Source: Chthoniobacterales bacterium (GTDB lineage: Bacteria > Verrucomicrobiota > Verrucomicrobiia > Chthoniobacterales > UBA10450). From it: DNA of 64,000 nucleotides. The position numbers and the translations under genes are program-made. A model generated the notes under the pieces. The model saw only the letters and a program-made list of their open reading frames with translations. It made no database searches and was not told the DNA's origin. The stretch is taken from positions 1 through 64,000 of the forward strand of contig JAICMR010000001.1 in NCBI GenBank assembly GCA_025929155.1, given 5' to 3'. Below, piece by piece: positions 59,567 through 64,000 of the stretch; positions within the stretch are counted from its first letter, which is position 1; each line of letters opens with the position of its first letter.

Positions 59567-61843
59567 CTAGAAGCCAAGGTCAGTCTGCGCCGGTTCTTTG
59601 CCGGCCGTCTTCGTGCTCGTAAAACTCGCGAACTTCTTCATCAGGTCATCGAGCTTCGCGGCGTAGTAATCGATGTTCTCGTCGCGTGCCTTCGGATCGA
59701 AATCCGACACGAGTTTGGCGTTGTCATAAGCGGCTACCTTTTTTGTCGTACCAGTAATGTAGTAACTGACTTGATCACCCGGCCGATAGATACGCCCGCT
59801 GGAGAGCGCTAGTTCATAGGCGGCGGCGCGATTCCGGGCGGACCCTGCGATTTTCTGGCGATACTTTTCGAGCGAATCCTGCAGTGTGTCGGTCTTCATC
59901 AGCATTTCGATGGGCCAGGCCCGGGCGCGAATTTTCTCCTCAAACTGGCCGCGCAGGTCGTGGATCGCCTCCGACTTTTCCTGCATGAGCAGCTTGATCA
60001 TTTCCTCGAGAAAGACGCGCTGAAATTTCTCCAGCCCTCGTGACTTGAGCGCACCGCCCTTCAGTGTGACCTCGCCTTCCTTGTCCAGGAGTGCGTAGTT
60101 CTTGGCCTTATAGCTGAACATAGCATCGAACTGCTCGTCGAATTCTACGTCGATTCCGCGCGGTAGCTCCTTTGCCAAACCATCACGCAGGCGTTCAATC
60201 TGCGCTGTAGTGGCGGCGGTGTCGGCCGCTTTCCCCGGGCCTCGGTCCGATCCGGACACTTTCACGTTATCTTCGTTAGGTGGAACAAAGTAGATACCAT
60301 CTGTATCGACCTCGATCACTTTCGCGCCTTGCGCTTGCAGCCACGCGATCATTTGTTTCAGGAGATCGCGACCGATCTGAGTTACCCGCGCCGCCGCTTC
60401 GAAATCGGCAAAATTTCCCTGGGCAAAGCCCAGATAGCCATAGAAACTGTTGATCAGAATCTTAAAGGTGTTCTGCAACGCGTGATAGTAGCGGCGGGCC
60501 GGCTCATCTTTCGCCTCCCGCATGTCTGCCTTCGCCTGCAGACGAAAAGTCCGCAGGTCAGTCAATAGGTGTCGAAAGATCTGGAGCTGGTCGTTGACCG
60601 GAAAACAATCGAACTGCAACATGATTGACGGGTAGAGCGACGCAACGTCGCAATGCCAGACATTCCGCGCCACGCCGGTGAAGAAGATATCGGTGTAACC
60701 GCCTTCGAACCCGCGCGCCATCGGCATCTCCGGAATGCTATGACGTTGCCGAAAATATTCGCGAAGGAAGAGCGCGTTGATCCGGGTCGCGTTGCCGCGC
60801 ACGATCACATCCTGATAGTTATAGGGGAAAATCTGCGCCTGAATGAAGTAACTGGGGCTCAACAGATCGGCCACGTCGCGCGTTTCGCGCACGGCACAAA
60901 GAGCGCGCTCCCGGTAACGCTCCGGATCTTCCAGCCAGGCGCGCTGCAGCTCTTTCCCGGAGAGTCGGGAAATTTCGGCTATACTCGTTAGGCCAAAGTG
61001 CTGCGCCACTTCGCTTCGCTCGAAACCGGAGAGGGTTCGCATCCCGACATCGTAGAACTGCGCCAGGAGAAAGGTATCGAGAAAGTGCCGGCCTTCGATC
61101 GTGAACTTCGGGTAATCGATAGTCTTCTCGGCAATCTGGAGCCGCGAGGGACGCGAGCGAAGAAAGCCGCCGCTTCTGCCCCAGTCGAGTTTCGTTTTCG
61201 CCTTGCGCGCGCGGGCCACGAGAAAGGGCAGGTCGAACTTAAAGAGGTTATGACCTTCGATGACATCAGGATCGCGTTCTTTGATCAAAGTGGTTAGCCG
61301 TTTGATCGCGGCATGTTCGGATTCCTCGATCGCATTCGGATCGACCGTAATCAGTTCCTCCCAGCCTGAGTGATCGGAGACGGCGATGCTGGTGATATGA
61401 TCATCGCCGGCGGCTTCGAGATCACCACCGGCGAAAGAGAGGACCTCCAACTGGAGGCGCTTCAGCTCGTTGAAGGGCAACTTTTTGAAAAGCGTCCGTC
61501 CGGTTTGCGTCAGGTAGTGCTGGACTGGATCACTGAAAGCGAAAAAGTTCCGGCCCGCTTTCTTCAAACCATTGCGAAGAGCGATCAGTTCCTTCCAGCT
61601 ATCGGTTGTGACAAGCCAGTTATACTTGAGGTCGCCGGTCAGCTTTTCGGCCGTCTTTAACCCGAGATCAGCGACGTCCGCATCGCTCCAGACGAAAGGA
61701 TGGAACGGTTCAATGTCGCAGACCGTTCTGCCCTCCTTCTCGCGGCGGTAAACCTTAATGGTTCCCGTTTCGCCCAGCTCGATTGCCACAATTCGCGTGG
61801 TCGGATCGGCGCCGAAGAGGAGCTGGTTATCTTCAAAACTCAT
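59567..61843 (-). CDS. Family-B DNA polymerase
   Basis: Motif A DVASLYPSIMLQF, motif B KILINSFYGYLGFAQG, motif C VIEVDTDGIYF; ExoII-like EGHNLFKFDLPFL. Confidence 0.94.
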   Translation of the reverse strand: MSFEDNQLLFGADPTTRIVAIELGETGTIKVYRREKEGRTVCDIEPFHPFVWSDADVADLGLKTAEKLTGDLKYNWLVTTDSWKELIALRNGLKKAGRNFFAFSDPVQHYLTQTGRTLFKKLPFNELKRLQLEVLSFAGGDLEAAGDDHITSIAVSDHSGWEELITVDPNAIEESEHAAIKRLTTLIKERDPDVIEGHNLFKFDLPFLVARARKAKTKLDWGRSGGFLRSRPSRLQIAEKTIDYPKFTIEGRHFLDTFLLAQFYDVGMRTLSGFERSEVAQHFGLTSIAEISRLSGKELQRAWLEDPERYRERALCAVRETRDVADLLSPSYFIQAQIFPYNYQDVIVRGNATRINALFLREYFRQRHSIPEMPMARGFEGGYTDIFFTGVARNVWHCDVASLYPSIMLQFDCFPVNDQLQIFRHLLTDLRTFRLQAKADMREAKDEPARRYYHALQNTFKILINSFYGYLGFAQGNFADFEAAARVTQIGRDLLKQMIAWLQAQGAKVIEVDTDGIYFVPPNEDNVKVSGSDRGPGKAADTAATTAQIERLRDGLAKELPRGIDVEFDEQFDAMFSYKAKNYALLDKEGEVTLKGGALKSRGLEKFQRVFLEEMIKLLMQEKSEAIHDLRGQFEEKIRARAWPIEMLMKTDTLQDSLEKYRQKIAGSARNRAAAYELALSSGRIYRPGDQVSYYITGTTKKVAAYDNAKLVSDFDPKARDENIDYYAAKLDDLMKKFASFTSTKTAGKEPAQTDLGF

Positions 61844-61895
61844 GGCCGCTCAACTAACCATAAGTTTGCCGCGGCGCGACTCGCGGCCACCGTCG

Positions 61896-63065
61896 TTAGG
61901 CGGAAAAAGCGGCGAGCGCAGCCTGATAAATCAGTCGTAACGGTTCCCCGCTTCGTTCCTGGGCGACGCGGCAGCTTTCGTATTCCGGCGCGATCTGCAC
62001 AACCTCCTTTTCGAGAAGGCCCAGCTTGATTGTGATCTCGCCGAAGCGCGTCATCACCTTTTCAAAACGCCGCTCAAGTTTGTAGCGCCGCTTCTCGCTC
62101 CGGCGCAGCCCGAACGCGCTTGTCTCTGTAAGAAGCGCACGCACGATCCTATTTTCGAGTGCGGGCGCGCAAAGGACTGACAACCGCATGCCCGGTCGGT
62201 TTTTCTTCATCTGCACCGGCGCGAGAGTGACATCGAGTGCGCCGAAGGCGAGCAGCTGCTCCATCGCGGCACCGGTTAATTCCGGAGAGAGATCGTCCAA
62301 ATTCGTTTCGAGCTCGATCACGGTGTCGTGTTCCCAATCGTTAAGGGAGGATCGACCGAGGATGGCGCGCAAGACGTTTGGCCGCTCCGCCAAGTCGCGC
62401 GTCCCGATGCCATAGCCGACGCGCTCGATCTCCAACGGCGGCATCACGCCGAAGGCCGTCGCACATTCCGCGGCGATCGCCGCTCCGGTCGGCGTGATCG
62501 ATTCCCACGGCTCATCAACCTGCTCGAGGGGAATTCCGCGCAAGATCTCGAGTGTCGCCGGCGCCGGGAGCGGGAAACGCCCATGTGCACAATCGATCCA
62601 GCCGCGGCCTTCGCGGAGCGACGAGACCAGCACCCGCGGATCACCAAGTTCTTGAAGTGCCACGGCGGCCGCGACGATGTCGGCGATCGAATCGGCCGCG
62701 CCGACCTCATGAAAACCAACGGTCTCAAGTGGGACACCGTGGATTTTCGCCTCCGCCTCCGCGATCCGCGCGAAGATGCCGAGGGCTTTCTCCCTAACGA
62801 ACTGGGAGAGCTGGCTCGAAGCGATCAACTCGCAGATCTGCGCGTAAGTGCGGCCGTGCCGATGCTCCTGCTCGCGCACGACAAATTTCAGGCCGCTGAT
62901 CCCCTGCCGCGTCTGCCGCTCGAAATGTATCTCCGTATTGCCTATCGGGAGCTTGCGCAGCTCGCTCGTGATTCGCTCCGGTTCCAGCCCAAGATCGCAG
63001 AGGGCGCCGGCTGTCATGTCGCCGCTGATTCCGGAAAAGCAGTCGAGATAAAGGATGCGATTCAT
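61896..63065 (-). CDS. larC: Nickel-pincer cofactor biosynthesis protein LarC
   Basis: MNRILYLDCFSGISGDMTAGALCDLG, GFHEVGAADSIADIVAAAVALQELG, IELETNLDDLSPELTGAAMEQLLAFGALDVTLAPVQMKKNRPG. Confidence 0.94.
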   Translation of the reverse strand: MNRILYLDCFSGISGDMTAGALCDLGLEPERITSELRKLPIGNTEIHFERQTRQGISGLKFVVREQEHRHGRTYAQICELIASSQLSQFVREKALGIFARIAEAEAKIHGVPLETVGFHEVGAADSIADIVAAAVALQELGDPRVLVSSLREGRGWIDCAHGRFPLPAPATLEILRGIPLEQVDEPWESITPTGAAIAAECATAFGVMPPLEIERVGYGIGTRDLAERPNVLRAILGRSSLNDWEHDTVIELETNLDDLSPELTGAAMEQLLAFGALDVTLAPVQMKKNRPGMRLSVLCAPALENRIVRALLTETSAFGLRRSEKRRYKLERRFEKVMTRFGEITIKLGLLEKEVVQIAPEYESCRVAQERSGEPLRLIYQAALAAFSA

Positions 63066-63154
63066 CGAGGAACAAAAAGTGGATCAGCTTATCACAGGAG
63101 AAAAGGAGCGGCAGCGGCGCTTTGCTCGTTAGGTTTTTCGCTCTAATCTGCGAG

Positions 63155-64000
63155 ATGAAATTCTTCTCCGCGCTCCTCCTTTTTCTCCTCGCCACCAGCA
63201 CGCCGCTCGCGCTCGCGGAGCAGACTGCGGCCCAACTGGCAGAGCAGGAGCTGCCCTCGCTCGTCCAGATTTACAAGGATCTACATACCCATCCTGAACT
63301 TTCCACCCAGGAGAAGGAAACCTCCGCCCTCATTGCAAAGGAATTGAAAGCCGCAGGGTGCGAAGTCACGGATCATCTCGGTAAATACGAGACCCCCGGC
63401 CTGACCGGTTACGGCGTCGTCGGCATTATGAAAAACGGGGAGGGCCCGACTGTGCTCATCCGCACCGACATGGATGCGCTCCCGGTTGAGGAGGAAACCG
63501 GCCTGCCCTACGCGAGCAAAGTCACGACCACGGACCAGGCTGGCAAAACCGTCCACGTCATGCACGCCTGTGGTCACGATGCGCATATGGCGATCTTCAT
63601 CGGCGTCGCCCGCGCGCTCGCGAGGACTAAAGATCAATGGCACGGCACGATCGAGTTTGTTGGCCAGCCGGCGGAAGAAACTGGTTCCGGCGCCAAGGCG
63701 CTGCTGGCGGACGGGCTTTACAAGAGATTTCCGAAGCCGGATTACGCGATCGGCTACCATGACAATGCCGAGCTCCCCACCGGCACGATCGGCGTCCGGC
63801 CAGGTTATGTTTTCGCCAACGTCGATTCCGTCGATATCACCGTGCGCGGCATAGGTGGGCACGGTGCCTATCCGCACAAAACCAAGGACCCCGTCGTACT
63901 CGCTTCCGAGATTGTGATGGGACTGCAGACGATCGCGAGCCGGGAAAACAACCCCCTCGATCCGATCGTCATCACGGTGGGTTCGATCCACGGCGGGACC
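63155..64000 (+). CDS. M20 family amidohydrolase with signal peptide, truncated by window edge
   Basis: My translation from ATG 63155: MKFFSALLLFLLATSTPLALAEQ...YKDLHTHPELSTQEKE...IRTDMDALPVEEETGLPYAS...MHACGHDAHM...GQPAEETGSGAKALL. Absent from the ORF track because it runs off the end. Confidence 0.92.
   Translation, partial: MKFFSALLLFLLATSTPLALAEQTAAQLAEQELPSLVQIYKDLHTHPELSTQEKETSALIAKELKAAGCEVTDHLGKYETPGLTGYGVVGIMKNGEGPTVLIRTDMDALPVEEETGLPYASKVTTTDQAGKTVHVMHACGHDAHMAIFIGVARALARTKDQWHGTIEFVGQPAEETGSGAKALLADGLYKRFPKPDYAIGYHDNAELPTGTIGVRPGYVFANVDSVDITVRGIGGHGAYPHKTKDPVVLASEIVMGLQTIASRENNPLDPIVITVGSIHGGT

Overview
GC-rich chromosomal window, probably Verrucomicrobiota (Chthoniobacterales/Spartobacteria-like). 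The taxonomy is inferred from gene content and not tested. Most of the window is housekeeping: pyk, pal, thiD, rnc, purD, ubiE, a Gld-type ABC exporter with DUF4340, sucA, sufSU, YbdK-type ligase, tolQR-tonB/tolA-tolB, lgt, a double-length uvrA, an exosortase, a family-B DNA polymerase and larC. The most unusual signals are not genes. (1) A dispersed 9-mer, TCGTTAGGC / GCCTAACGA: I hand-counted about 42 exact copies of its 8-mer core CGTTAGGC on both strands between 10.2 and 61.9 kb, against about 2-3 expected. It occurs in at least four reading frames and sometimes supplies the stop codon. There are no copies in the first 10.18 kb. (2) Two families of short palindromic repeats. Several copies lie in frame inside uvrA, one lies in the N-terminal region of an HtrA-like protease, and one supplies the stop and start codons of neighbouring genes. 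(3) The motif-free first ~9 kb is rich in decayed genes, including a chimeric acetate kinase/phosphoketolase remnant. (4) The family-B polymerase appears to have lost proofreading residues. No rRNA, tRNA, CRISPR array or transposase was found.
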